Source: an uncultured Spirochaetales bacterium (GTDB lineage: Bacteria; Spirochaetota; Spirochaetia; Sphaerochaetales; Sphaerochaetaceae). Taken from it: DNA of 64,000 bases. The DNA lies in NCBI GenBank assembly GCA_949293595.1, contig CASFDW010000003.1:192573-256572 (forward strand), given 5' to 3'. The notes under the pieces are model-generated. The model saw nothing but the letters and a program-made list of their open reading frames with translations, did not search any database and was not told the origin of the DNA. Positions 35,810 through 44,648 of the stretch are shown here, piece by piece. How positions within the stretch are numbered: position 1 is the first letter of the stretch; every line of letters starts with the position of its first letter. A program made the position numbers and the translations under genes.

Positions 35810-36604
35810 ATGAGAAAGGCCATCAGAAACGGTATTTTGATCAATGAGGACCAGGCGGTGCTTCCGGTCACGCTCAGGAGCGTGCAGTATGCTTATTCAT
35901 GCTACGAGGCGCTCAAGCTCAAGAACGGCGAATTCGTCCATCTTGAGGAGCATCTGAGACGGCTGGATGAATCTCTCAGGGGAATCGGCATCAAAAAAAG
36001 CTTCACCGACTCCGAAATCCGCTTGTGGCTCGGAATGCTCAAGGATGCCGACGGGCTTTTCAACGAGACATTCAGGATCCTTGTCGTCGGTGAGGATCCG
36101 AACCTGGTGTTCATAACCCATCAGGAGACCAGGATCTACCCCCAGTCCTATTACGACGAGGGGGTGGGGTGCACGACCTACCAGGGCGAGCGGTTTTTGC
36201 CGAACTATAAGACGAGCAACCTTCTTCTGAGCTACCTTGCGCTCGAGGATGCGGAGAGGAAAGGGTGCTTCGAAGCCCTTTTCGTCAACAGGCATGGTTA
36301 TATCACGGAGGGTACCAGAAGCAATTTCTATGCTTTGAGGGGAGATGTTGTCTATACCGCTCCCGACGACGACGTGCTTCTGGGTGTGACCAGGATAGGG
36401 GTTGCTGAATGTGCCGTGAGGCTCGGCCTGAAGATCGTCTATGAACCCATATATGTCAAGGACATGTACTCGTACGATTCCCTCTTCATCTCCTCAACAA
36501 GCATGAAGGCCATCCCTGTCAGGGAGGTGGATGGACGTCCTGTCCCAAGGAAAGCCCAGGATGTCATAAAGGAGCTTTCCCTGCTCGTTGGAGAATGGGA
36601 ATAG
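35810..36604 (+). CDS. Class IV PLP-dependent aminotransferase
   Basis: 264 residues, fold type IV (branched-chain aminotransferase / aminodeoxychorismate lyase / D-amino acid aminotransferase group). The PLP lysine is expected in LPNYKTSNLLLSYLA and the phosphate-binding TEGTRSNFYA is intact. Start ATG 35810 with TTGGAG 6 nt upstream; a TTG start at 35798 is the alternative. A TATAGT box is at 35782-35787. Which substrate it uses cannot be read from sequence. Its stop codon directly abuts the stop of the convergent lyase gene. Confidence 0.85.
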   Translation: MRKAIRNGILINEDQAVLPVTLRSVQYAYSCYEALKLKNGEFVHLEEHLRRLDESLRGIGIKKSFTDSEIRLWLGMLKDADGLFNETFRILVVGEDPNLVFITHQETRIYPQSYYDEGVGCTTYQGERFLPNYKTSNLLLSYLALEDAERKGCFEALFVNRHGYITEGTRSNFYALRGDVVYTAPDDDVLLGVTRIGVAECAVRLGLKIVYEPIYVKDMYSYDSLFISSTSMKAIPVREVDGRPVPRKAQDVIKELSLLVGEWE

Positions 36605-38683
36605 TCATCGGTACAGACTGTCCCTTGTTCCGCATATGGCGGTGATGGCATCCTGTATGGATCCGGATCCCATATCCGGAATGTCCAGGCCGGAGATCCT
36701 GTCGATCCTTCCGTCGTCAAGATCCGAGACATCGAGTATCAGGGTTCTTGTCACGGATGACTCATCTTTCCCACGGCTTTTGAACTTCGCGTCGATGATC
36801 GGGAATAGCTCGTCCCCGCTTTCGAATATCTCCGGGCACAGCATCGTGTTCTTCCATATCGTGATATCCGCCTCATCCCATGCGAACAGCACTTTCGCTT
36901 TTTTCTTCCGTACGAGGAAAATGTTACCGCATATGTGTCTTATGGTTGCATCCTTTGTGAGATGCCAGCGCTGTATGTGGGCCTCCGGCAGGCGGTTTCC
37001 TCTTTCCACAACGTCCTGGAAGAGCATTCCGGCATTCCGGGCAAACCATACCTGCCTTATATGTTTGCAGAATGTGTATCCGCAATGACTGGCTTTGACA
37101 TAGAAGCCTTCCCTGATGCTTTTCGAATCCTCAACCGGGCTGTCCGGTCTGTATACGCCGAACTTGTTTGCATACACCTCCCAAGGGGCTATCGGTCTTG
37201 AATGACACAATACCGAATTGTGTGCATCCATGTTGTATGCATATCCCCTGTGCACGCTCTGCATTCTCATCCTGTGCCCGAGTCTTGCGACATAGGGTTC
37301 TCCGATGATTTCCTCGCCGCCTATGGATATGAACGCCGAAAGCATGTCCATATGGTTGTGGCCTGTGTATCCGCAGTCGATTTTAGTGGAGAGCATCAGG
37401 TAGTTCGCCTTCCTGTCATAGCCGCTTCTCGAGACGGTGAATCCCGTGGTGTCGTCCGAATAGTCCAGAGGAGGAAGACAGGAGGATCCGCATTTTTTTC
37501 CGTTCCTCGCGTCCAGGACGCTGCTGCAGCATTTGTTTCCCGTCGATGCCACACCGAGCTGGAGGATCGTGTCGACCATCGGACCATCATGGTCTCCGAG
37601 GCCTGGATACCTCTCTGCCGGAGGGGCTATGGTTGCGAGAAGGTCGAACGTGCGCATTATCCTCGGTCCTGTCTCGGCGGAAAGGAAATCGTTGTCGTTC
37701 ATCCTTGACAACACCAGGGCTTTTGACGTCATCTCCCCGAGCGCCGCGCTTGCCCAATAGCATATCGAGTGCTCGTTGTATCCCCCATGTTCGTTGAAAT
37801 CCTCGAGTATGTGCCTTCTTGATACCTCGAGCCCCCTTCTTCTCATGTCCCTGAAGGCCGGAATCTCCGGGTACAATACCGAAAGGATGTATGGAACCAG
37901 TCCCCGTTCGAAGTAATGATGGTTGTATGGGCGGTAGGTGTCCTCGTCGAACCGGCGGAACTGCATTCCGATGAACCAGATCTTTTTGATGATCTTGAAT
38001 GCCTGCTCTGTAGGGATCTCATACGGAAGGCGGGTGTAGAACAGGCTGGAAAGGACCAGGGCAAGCCAGCCTGCGCTCATCACATCCCGGTCCTCCGTGG
38101 ACATGAAACGGTTTGCATAGGGCGACGTGTCCTCGATCTCAAGGGGATAGGTCCTGATGAACAGCTCCAGCATCGTTTGGAAGCACCCGATGTATTTCCT
38201 GTCCCCCGTCTCATGATAGGCGACCGCAAGCGATTCGAAGAACTGCCCGCGGACGAACATGTCCACGTCGTGCCTGTGCTTCTTTCCCTGGTCCGTGTGG
38301 CAGTTGAAGTGCGGCATGTATTCATAGTTGTCGCCAAGAAAGACCTCTCCACGTCCCTTGCCCGGAAGCACATAGGTCTTTTCAAGCATCCTGTCGGCCG
38401 TGTACATCATGAATTCCTTCAGATTGCCGTTCAATCCGAGTGCCGACTGGAAGAAGTAGGGGAATGTGTCGGTGTCGATCCTGACCGGCGGTGTTTGCCG
38501 GTAATCGAAAAGGTATGCGGGATGTTCACGCTTTTCAAAGTGTCTTACGACAAGCTCTTTGGCCTTCTGCCAATCGTTGTGACCGATCATGCTGTCAAGG
38601 TCCTCAAGTCCCGGATAGGACACGGAGAACGCTTTGAGCACCTCAAGATCGGAGACATTGTTTTCAATTGTCGGAATATTCAT
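36605..38683 (-). CDS. Heparinase II/III-like polysaccharide lyase (paralog C)
   Basis: 692 residues: alpha/alpha toroid in the N-terminal half, then the beta-sandwich with GHNHMDMLSAFISIGGEEIIGEP, the His-x-His-x-x-D stretch typical of heparinase II/III C-terminal domains. It closely resembles the lyase at 40646-42736 along its whole length (shared YANKxGVYRPDSPV, FYVKASH, DxVERGNR). No signal peptide, so it is probably cytosolic. Start at 38683 (MNIPTIENN) fits the paralog's length exactly and overlaps the upstream lyase by 20 nt; a frame from 38755 has no support. Expected to cleave uronic-acid-containing, probably sulfated, oligosaccharides by beta-elimination. The PL family number cannot be fixed by eye. 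Confidence 0.8.
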   Translation of the reverse strand: MNIPTIENNVSDLEVLKAFSVSYPGLEDLDSMIGHNDWQKAKELVVRHFEKREHPAYLFDYRQTPPVRIDTDTFPYFFQSALGLNGNLKEFMMYTADRMLEKTYVLPGKGRGEVFLGDNYEYMPHFNCHTDQGKKHRHDVDMFVRGQFFESLAVAYHETGDRKYIGCFQTMLELFIRTYPLEIEDTSPYANRFMSTEDRDVMSAGWLALVLSSLFYTRLPYEIPTEQAFKIIKKIWFIGMQFRRFDEDTYRPYNHHYFERGLVPYILSVLYPEIPAFRDMRRRGLEVSRRHILEDFNEHGGYNEHSICYWASAALGEMTSKALVLSRMNDNDFLSAETGPRIMRTFDLLATIAPPAERYPGLGDHDGPMVDTILQLGVASTGNKCCSSVLDARNGKKCGSSCLPPLDYSDDTTGFTVSRSGYDRKANYLMLSTKIDCGYTGHNHMDMLSAFISIGGEEIIGEPYVARLGHRMRMQSVHRGYAYNMDAHNSVLCHSRPIAPWEVYANKFGVYRPDSPVEDSKSIREGFYVKASHCGYTFCKHIRQVWFARNAGMLFQDVVERGNRLPEAHIQRWHLTKDATIRHICGNIFLVRKKKAKVLFAWDEADITIWKNTMLCPEIFESGDELFPIIDAKFKSRGKDESSVTRTLILDVSDLDDGRIDRISGLDIPDMGSGSIQDAITAICGTRDSLYR

Positions 38684-40646
38684 CCTGCAATCCTTTTCCG
38701 CAGTATGCGACAGAGGATTTTTTTCCATCGATTTCAAAAACGATTTCGAAATCATCCTTGTCCTTCATGATGACGGAGACCGCGGCTTCCCGGCGCTCGT
38801 CCGTCCTTCTGCGCGGGAGAAGGAGCGAGGCGTTGACCATGCCGCCGTTGCATCCTTTCCTGATCAGACGGAGTATCGTGGAGTCCCTCCATGTGTCGTT
38901 GCTCTCGGATATCTTGCCGTTTTCAACGATATACGGTCCCGATGAGGAGAAGGCCATGTCCATTTCCGCATTGGATTCCTTTTTTGTGGAGACATGCAGG
39001 CTGTCCGATATCTCCAGCTTCCGCGTGTCGAGGTGGAAGCTTATGTATGCCTCGTCCCCTTCCTTCATGTTTTCTGCGATGTCCAGTATCAGGATATCCC
39101 TGCCTATTATGTGGAACACCCTGGTTATTGTCACCGGGAAATAGTTCTCATGCCTCTCCACAATCCTGATCATCCCGCCTTCCTGTGTGACGGAGACAAC
39201 CTTGCCTTCCTTCTGCTCCCCATATTCCCATGGACCTTTGTATTCCCAGGCATCCCTGCCGTTTACCGATACACAGCTGTGGGACAGTGTGCTCTTGAAC
39301 CTGTATCTCTCCGGACCGGCCTTGTAGGTGTAGATTCCCGGATCGGCAACGAGCACGTCCCCGTATGCGGAAAGGTCGAAGCTGCATGGATCAATGTGCG
39401 CGTGCATGTTCTGTACCGGCGTCCTGCAGGCTGTCATGAATGTCATGTCTTCCTTATCCCAGCCCGTGCGTGCATACACCTGGTCGAGGGCTGCGGCGTA
39501 GTGGAGCAACGGAAGGTCGGGCCTGACGGGGTTGTTTGTAATCTCAGGGTAGTCCTTTTCCAGACGTCTCAGGTCCGGCATTCTGAAAAGGTTGTCCGAA
39601 AGGTCGTTTTCGATTATTTCCAATGAGCTCATGTAAAGGGCCTTTTGCAGGAACAACGGGTCACCCGTGGCGAGATATGCCCCGACCGCCGCAACCGAGC
39701 AGGTCTCGACAGGCTTGGTGTGGCTGTCGCCCCATGGGATGTTGCCTCCCATGTTCCTTGTCGCATGGAGGCTGTGGTAGAACATCCTGAATATTCCAGA
39801 TGTATACTCAGGATCCGACTTGATGCCGTAGCGTTCCTCCACATTGTTCTTGAGCGAGAACCAGTATACGCAGCCGTTGTGGTACGATGGGCATCCTTCT
39901 ATCTGTCCCCCTTCCTTTGTGCACTGTGCCTTCATGCACCGCTTCAGCTCATTGGCCGCATGTCTGCGGTATGTCCCATCCCGATCCAGTTCGGGAAACA
40001 TCACGGCCATCGTGTAGAGGCCCAGGTTCTCCATCAGATAATGGTTGTGGTCGGCCTTCGGCCAGAGAATGGGGGAGATGTTGTACAATACTTCCAGATG
40101 CATGCTGATGGAGCCGAGCAGGGTTTCCAGCACCTCGTTCGTGAAATGCTTGGAATAGACCAGCTGCTCGATGATGACGGGCCAGGTGCGGTAGCATCTG
40201 ATTCCGGTTTCAAGCGCCCTCCATGCCTTGCTGTCGGGACCGTCGAAATTTCCAGTGATGAAAAGCCCGTTTTCATCCTTCATCTCCGGACGTTTTACTG
40301 TCCTTATCCATCCCAGAAGCTCCGAGATGGCTTTTTGTGCATACTTCTCATCCCCTGTGATGCTGAATGCCTCGCTGAGTGTTTTTATGAAAACCATCCG
40401 GTTGAGCTGGAACGTGTATTCCGGATTGCCGGTGGGGTTGTCCAGCCAGTTTGTGGGGCTTCCGACAAAAAACAGTTTCGCGCCGGTTCCTGGAAGGATC
40501 ATGAGGCCGTCCATCGCTTCGTCCGCCTTTTTCACGATCCTGTTGGCCATGCTGCCGAATATCGACGAGACGAGCCTGCCTTTTTCAAAGCATGTCAGTC
40601 CCTTGTTCGCTTTCTCAATCCGTTCTTTCAACGCACCGGCTTTCAT
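38664..40646 (-). CDS. Heparinase II/III-like polysaccharide lyase (B)
   Basis: 660 residues; the more canonical of the three lyases. The helical toroid contains WPKADHNHYLMENLGLY and GCPSYHNGCVYWF; the C-terminal sandwich opens with NMHAHIDPCSFDLSAYGDVLVADPG, the family's hallmark. It is clearly less related to the other two lyases here than they are to each other. No signal peptide. ATG at 40646 overlaps the upstream stop (TGATG). Predicted product: unsaturated uronyl oligosaccharides that the GH88 enzyme across the divergent promoter can finish. Confidence 0.82.
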   Translation of the reverse strand: MKAGALKERIEKANKGLTCFEKGRLVSSIFGSMANRIVKKADEAMDGLMILPGTGAKLFFVGSPTNWLDNPTGNPEYTFQLNRMVFIKTLSEAFSITGDEKYAQKAISELLGWIRTVKRPEMKDENGLFITGNFDGPDSKAWRALETGIRCYRTWPVIIEQLVYSKHFTNEVLETLLGSISMHLEVLYNISPILWPKADHNHYLMENLGLYTMAVMFPELDRDGTYRRHAANELKRCMKAQCTKEGGQIEGCPSYHNGCVYWFSLKNNVEERYGIKSDPEYTSGIFRMFYHSLHATRNMGGNIPWGDSHTKPVETCSVAAVGAYLATGDPLFLQKALYMSSLEIIENDLSDNLFRMPDLRRLEKDYPEITNNPVRPDLPLLHYAAALDQVYARTGWDKEDMTFMTACRTPVQNMHAHIDPCSFDLSAYGDVLVADPGIYTYKAGPERYRFKSTLSHSCVSVNGRDAWEYKGPWEYGEQKEGKVVSVTQEGGMIRIVERHENYFPVTITRVFHIIGRDILILDIAENMKEGDEAYISFHLDTRKLEISDSLHVSTKKESNAEMDMAFSSSGPYIVENGKISESNDTWRDSTILRLIRKGCNGGMVNASLLLPRRRTDERREAAVSVIMKDKDDFEIVFEIDGKKSSVAYCGKGLQDEYSDN

Positions 40647-42736
40647 CACGCTTTTTCCTCCGCCAGTATTCTTTTCGCATTTTTCACAGCCGCATACATG
40701 TCTTCCCTCGTCTCCATCATGGACGCGGCTGCCGCCTCCAGGCCCGCCACATCAATATCGGCAATCATGCCCGTGGCATCCAGTATGAGAGTGTTGATCA
40801 CTGCAGGTGCGTTCTCGACGCTTTTTTCATCCGGAGTCCTGAACCCGGCGCTTATCGTCGGAGCGATGGCATCTTCGGAATCGAACAGTCCTGCTGTGAG
40901 TATCATATCCTTTTCCAAGGATATGTTTCCGCAGTCCCAGACGAACAGGACCACGGCATCTCCCTTTTTCACAAGAATCGTCCTTTCTCCGAGCCTTTCC
41001 GCCTGTGCCCCGTGCGCCAGATGCCAGATCTGGCGGTGGAGCTGGTCCATCCGGTTGCCACGCTCCACGGTATCCCGGACAAGAAACCCGGAATCCCTCA
41101 CGAATGCGACCTCCCTGACATGCCTGCAGAATGTGTATGCGCTGTGGCTTGCCTTGACGTAGAAGTATTCCTTTGTACCTTCATGGCACAGGACCGGGCT
41201 GTCGGGCCGGTATACCCCCCACTTGTTCGCATACATCTCGTCCGGCTGCACAGTCCTCGAATAACAGAGGACCGTGTTGTGGGATTCCATGTTGTACATG
41301 TATCCTCTGAGCTTGCTCCCCATTTTCACGCAATGGTAGAGCTGTCCGGAATAAGGCTCGTCCACAATCCTCTCCCCATGCATGTTGATGCATAGCGAGA
41401 GCATGTCCATGTGGTTGTGCCCGGCATATCCGCAGTTCTTCTTTGCGGACATTATCATGAAATTCTGGTCCTTTCCATAGCTGTTGCGGGCGACTACGAA
41501 ACCCGACAGGTCGTCCACATGATCGAGCGGAAGACCTGGATTTCCCGCATCACCATGCCTGATTTCCAAATGTCTCCTGCAATATACGTTCCCGACCGAG
41601 TCGGCCCCGAGCTTTAGGATCGGGTCGATGAGCGGTCCCCTGTTGTCTCCGATGGAGTGGTAGTTTGAATTCCCGGATGCGAGAAGAGACAACAGGCTGA
41701 ATGTGTTTTGTATCCTCTCCATGCCTGAATCGTCAAGCAATCGCCTGTCGTTCAGCCTTGCAAGCAGAAGACCTCGTGAGGTCATCTCCCCGATCGCCGC
41801 TCCCGACCAGTATGCTATCGAATGCTCGCTGTATCCGCCACTCTCGTTGAAATCCTCGTTGATGTGTCTTCTGACGACCTGCGCACCCCTGTCCTCCATA
41901 TCACGGAACGCAGGAATCTCCGGAACGAGCACCGAAAGCATGAACGGGACCAGCCCACGTTCGAAGTAATGGTGGTTGTAAGGTCTGTAGCCATCGTTGT
42001 CGAACCGGCGGAACTGCATTCCAAGGAACCATATCCGCTTCAACATCTCGAACGAGGCATCGACGGATATCTCGTATGCCGCCCTTGTATAGAACATGCT
42101 GATGAATACAAGTGCCAGCCAGCCCACGCTCATCACATCCCTGTCCTCGGCCGTCATGAACCTGTTCGCTCCAGGTGATGTGTCCTCGATGACCAGCGGG
42201 TATGTCTCGAAGAACTTCCAAAGCAGCTCCTCGAACTTTTCCATGTATTTCCTGTCCCCGGTTTCATGGTATGCAACCGCAAGGTATTCAAAGAACTGCC
42301 CCCGCACGAACATGTCCAGACTGCTCCTGTGCCTTTTTCCCTGATCGTGTATGAAATCGAAATGGATCATCGATTCACAGTTGTCGCCAAGAAACTCCTC
42401 CTTCTCCCCTCCTGGCAGGGTGTATATGTTCCTCAACAGCTTGTCGGCTGACTTCAGGCAGAATTCCTTGAGGGATCCCTTGAGCCCCAGCGCCGCTTGG
42501 AAGACATATGGATTTGAGTCGGTGTCGATGCACTCCAGCGGAAGGCTCCTGTAGTCGAAGAAATATTTTGGCTTTGTCCGTTTCTCAAAATAACCCACAA
42601 GCGCCTTTTTCGCATTCTTCAAGTCTTTCAGTTCTGCAAGCCGCCTTACCTCTGCCAGCTCCGGCATGCCGTAGTCAAGGCTGTCCAGAAGGTCCTCGTC
42701 CGTAATAGCTCTCTCGTCAATCGGTATCGTCAACAC
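40646..42736 (-). CDS. Heparinase II/III-like polysaccharide lyase (paralog A)
   Basis: 696 residues, first gene of the minus-strand lyase operon. Contains GHNHMDMLSLCINMHGERIVDEP and the same blocks as paralog C. No signal peptide. Start: GTG at 42736 (MLTIPIDERAITDEDL), because GGGAGAG lies about 7 nt upstream and this makes its N-terminus line up residue for residue with paralog C (the shared AK...FEKR block falls at the same distance). An ATG at 42757 would sit only 4 nt after a TATACA -10-like box. Confidence 0.8.
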   Translation of the reverse strand: MLTIPIDERAITDEDLLDSLDYGMPELAEVRRLAELKDLKNAKKALVGYFEKRTKPKYFFDYRSLPLECIDTDSNPYVFQAALGLKGSLKEFCLKSADKLLRNIYTLPGGEKEEFLGDNCESMIHFDFIHDQGKRHRSSLDMFVRGQFFEYLAVAYHETGDRKYMEKFEELLWKFFETYPLVIEDTSPGANRFMTAEDRDVMSVGWLALVFISMFYTRAAYEISVDASFEMLKRIWFLGMQFRRFDNDGYRPYNHHYFERGLVPFMLSVLVPEIPAFRDMEDRGAQVVRRHINEDFNESGGYSEHSIAYWSGAAIGEMTSRGLLLARLNDRRLLDDSGMERIQNTFSLLSLLASGNSNYHSIGDNRGPLIDPILKLGADSVGNVYCRRHLEIRHGDAGNPGLPLDHVDDLSGFVVARNSYGKDQNFMIMSAKKNCGYAGHNHMDMLSLCINMHGERIVDEPYSGQLYHCVKMGSKLRGYMYNMESHNTVLCYSRTVQPDEMYANKWGVYRPDSPVLCHEGTKEYFYVKASHSAYTFCRHVREVAFVRDSGFLVRDTVERGNRMDQLHRQIWHLAHGAQAERLGERTILVKKGDAVVLFVWDCGNISLEKDMILTAGLFDSEDAIAPTISAGFRTPDEKSVENAPAVINTLILDATGMIADIDVAGLEAAAASMMETREDMYAAVKNAKRILAEEKA

Positions 42737-43035
42737 AATCGTTCTCTCCCTGCGCATGTCTTGTATAATTGGATCACTAATGCTTTCGAATGCTTGCGAG
42801 GATGTTCCCTCATCCGGGGAAACCCTCGGTAATGATTATAAATCTCGGCATACCAAAAGCAATGATACTCTTTTGGAATAATACTGATTTTTTGATTACC
42901 CGCAAAAATGTCATTTTTTCTTGCAAAAAAGTGGTATTTTATCTTTTTTTTGCAGATTGCGGGATAAAAAAACCCTTTTTAAAATGGCATTGTCAGGTGG
43001 GTGGAGGCCCGCTTGTATAATGAAAGGAGGACAAT
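42737..43035. promoter_or_regulatory. Divergent control region of the glycosaminoglycan-type locus
   Basis: About 300 bp without genes between the lyase operon and the transporter operon. On the minus strand TATACA lies just before the lyase. Three dyads are visible on the plus-strand side: CCAAAAG (42853-42859) with CTTTTGG (42870-42876); TGCAAAAAA (42922-42930) with TTTTTTGCA (42946-42954); and, enclosing the latter, CCCGCAA (42899-42905) with TTGCGGG (42957-42963). These are candidate binding sites for the AraC-type regulator encoded downstream. AAAGGAGG precedes the binding-protein ATG. The plus-strand -35/-10 could not be assigned with certainty. Confidence 0.5.
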
Positions 43036-44589
43036 ATGAAAAGAACATTGTCGCTTGTTTTTATTCTTCTGATTGCATCGTTTGTCGTATTCGCAGGAGG
43101 GGCCAAGGAAGCAGCAGCAACCGATCCCGACGCACCTGTGACGCTCACATGGCTTGTCAGCCAGACCTCTGCAGAAGTCGATGACGACGCTGAAGTGGTC
43201 AAGATGATCGAGGACAGATTCGATATCGATCTCAAGACATGGTATGTCGACGGTAAGAACTTCAAGCAGAATCTCAACGTCAGGTTTGCCGGAGGCGAGA
43301 TGCCCGACATCCTCGTGGTTGACAGCACTTCCGAGCTTGCCCAGTATGTTGACGGAGGCGTTGTCGCCGAACTGCCGATCGAGCTCATCCGTGAGAAAGC
43401 CCCGCATTATGCGGCTGTCGCCGATGCCAACGACCAGGGTGACCTTTGGTCCACAATGAGCTACAAGGGCAAGAACTATGGAGTAGCCAACCCGATGGAG
43501 CAGGTGCCGATGGCCCTTTTCTATAGGAAGGACTGGCTCGACAGGCTCGGGCTCGAGGTTCCGACCACACTCGATGAGTTCCATGACGTGATGCTCGCCT
43601 TTGTCAACGACGATCCGGATGGAAACGGCAAGAACGATACAGCCGGAATGGGCGAGAGGACGTTCAACGCAATCTTCGGCGCATATGGTCTGCGCTGTGT
43701 GACCGGAGGCAACCCGAACTTCAAGGTGGAGGAGATGCAGCTCGGGAACGACAACGTCCCGTTCTTCCCGTACATCACCGACAGGGCCAAGGAAGTACTT
43801 GCCCTGCTTCATGAATGGTATCTTGAAGGCATCATCTACAAGGAATTCGTGACGGGTGAGAACCATGGCGGATACAACTGGCTGTCCCATGCGTTCATGA
43901 ACGGTGAGATCGGCGTCACCTGTGCCCAGCCGTACCACTATCTCACCGCAAGCACCGATACAAGCGATCCCAAGAACTGGGGAGTGTGCATGCAGGAGTT
44001 CAAGGCACTCAATCCTGATGCGGACATAGTCATCGGACCTGCCCCGATCGGACCTGATGGAGAGAGCGGAACCGAAGGCTGGAACAAGGTCGGACGTCTG
44101 ACTGTCATAACCACCAAGTGCGCCGAGGACCCGAGGAAGGTCGAGAAGTTCCTCGAGATGCTTGATGCCTACTACTCGGATCCCGAATACGCCCAGCTGG
44201 TCAACTACGGAATCGAAGGAAAGCATTTCGAGAAAACCGATTACGGCAATGTGAGGATCATGGAGGGAACCGACCTCAGGAAGGAAGGCGTGCTCCAGGT
44301 CGATTTCGGCAGCACCGTGTATTTTGCGGAAAACGTCGATGACACAAAGACCAAGTTCGGACACGAGGTGACCGGCAACGGGTACTGGAGGTTCAACGCA
44401 CCTGCAACCGAGGAGTTCTCCAGCGTTATCGCCACACTCGATACCATGACCGAACAGGCATACTTCGACATGATAATCGGAAACAAGCCGATAAGCTACT
44501 TCGACACATTTGTCGAGGAATTCAAGAAAGCAGGCGGAGCGGCCGCTGAAAAAGCCGTCCAGGATGCATACGCAGCCCGCTTCAATTGA
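43036..44589 (+). CDS. Extracellular solute-binding protein of a sugar ABC importer
   Basis: 517 residues with a signal peptide ending at VVFA/GGAKEAA; no lipobox Cys, so it is probably a free or signal-anchored periplasmic protein. The mature part is a family 1-type (LplA-like) binding protein: early TLTWLVSQTSAEVDDDAEVVKMIEDRF, then MPDILVVDST and FYRKDWLDRLGLEVPTTLDEF. A calcium-type loop (DDPDGNGKND) is visible. A perfect AAAGGAGG lies before the ATG. Linked permeases are of the LplB/YtcP type and linked enzymes point to sulfated, uronic-acid-containing oligosaccharides as cargo. Confidence 0.88.
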   Translation: MKRTLSLVFILLIASFVVFAGGAKEAAATDPDAPVTLTWLVSQTSAEVDDDAEVVKMIEDRFDIDLKTWYVDGKNFKQNLNVRFAGGEMPDILVVDSTSELAQYVDGGVVAELPIELIREKAPHYAAVADANDQGDLWSTMSYKGKNYGVANPMEQVPMALFYRKDWLDRLGLEVPTTLDEFHDVMLAFVNDDPDGNGKNDTAGMGERTFNAIFGAYGLRCVTGGNPNFKVEEMQLGNDNVPFFPYITDRAKEVLALLHEWYLEGIIYKEFVTGENHGGYNWLSHAFMNGEIGVTCAQPYHYLTASTDTSDPKNWGVCMQEFKALNPDADIVIGPAPIGPDGESGTEGWNKVGRLTVITTKCAEDPRKVEKFLEMLDAYYSDPEYAQLVNYGIEGKHFEKTDYGNVRIMEGTDLRKEGVLQVDFGSTVYFAENVDDTKTKFGHEVTGNGYWRFNAPATEEFSSVIATLDTMTEQAYFDMIIGNKPISYFDTFVEEFKKAGGAAAEKAVQDAYAARFN

Positions 44590-44604
44590 TTGATTTTCAT
44601 TTCA

Positions 44605-44630
44605 GCCTTCCCTCCGCCCGGAGGGAGGGC
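44605..44630 (+). other. Strong stem-loop between binding-protein and permease genes
   Basis: GCCTTCCCTCC (44605-44615) pairs with GGAGGGAGGGC (44620-44630) over a 4-nt loop, with one G-T pair. No T-run follows, so it is more likely an mRNA-stabilising or partial-termination element, giving more binding protein than permease, than a full terminator. The permease ribosome site follows at once. Confidence 0.6.
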
Positions 44631-44648
44631 TCATGAAAGGAGGTTACG

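Noticed and set aside
42737..42757. ATG 42757 as the start of lyase A
   Set aside because: It lies almost on a -10-like box without a ribosome site; GTG 42736 has GGGAGAG upstream and aligns with its paralog.
42961..42980. GGG...CCC followed by five Ts as a terminator before the binding-protein gene
   Set aside because: Only a 3-bp stem with an A-rich loop; too weak to call.
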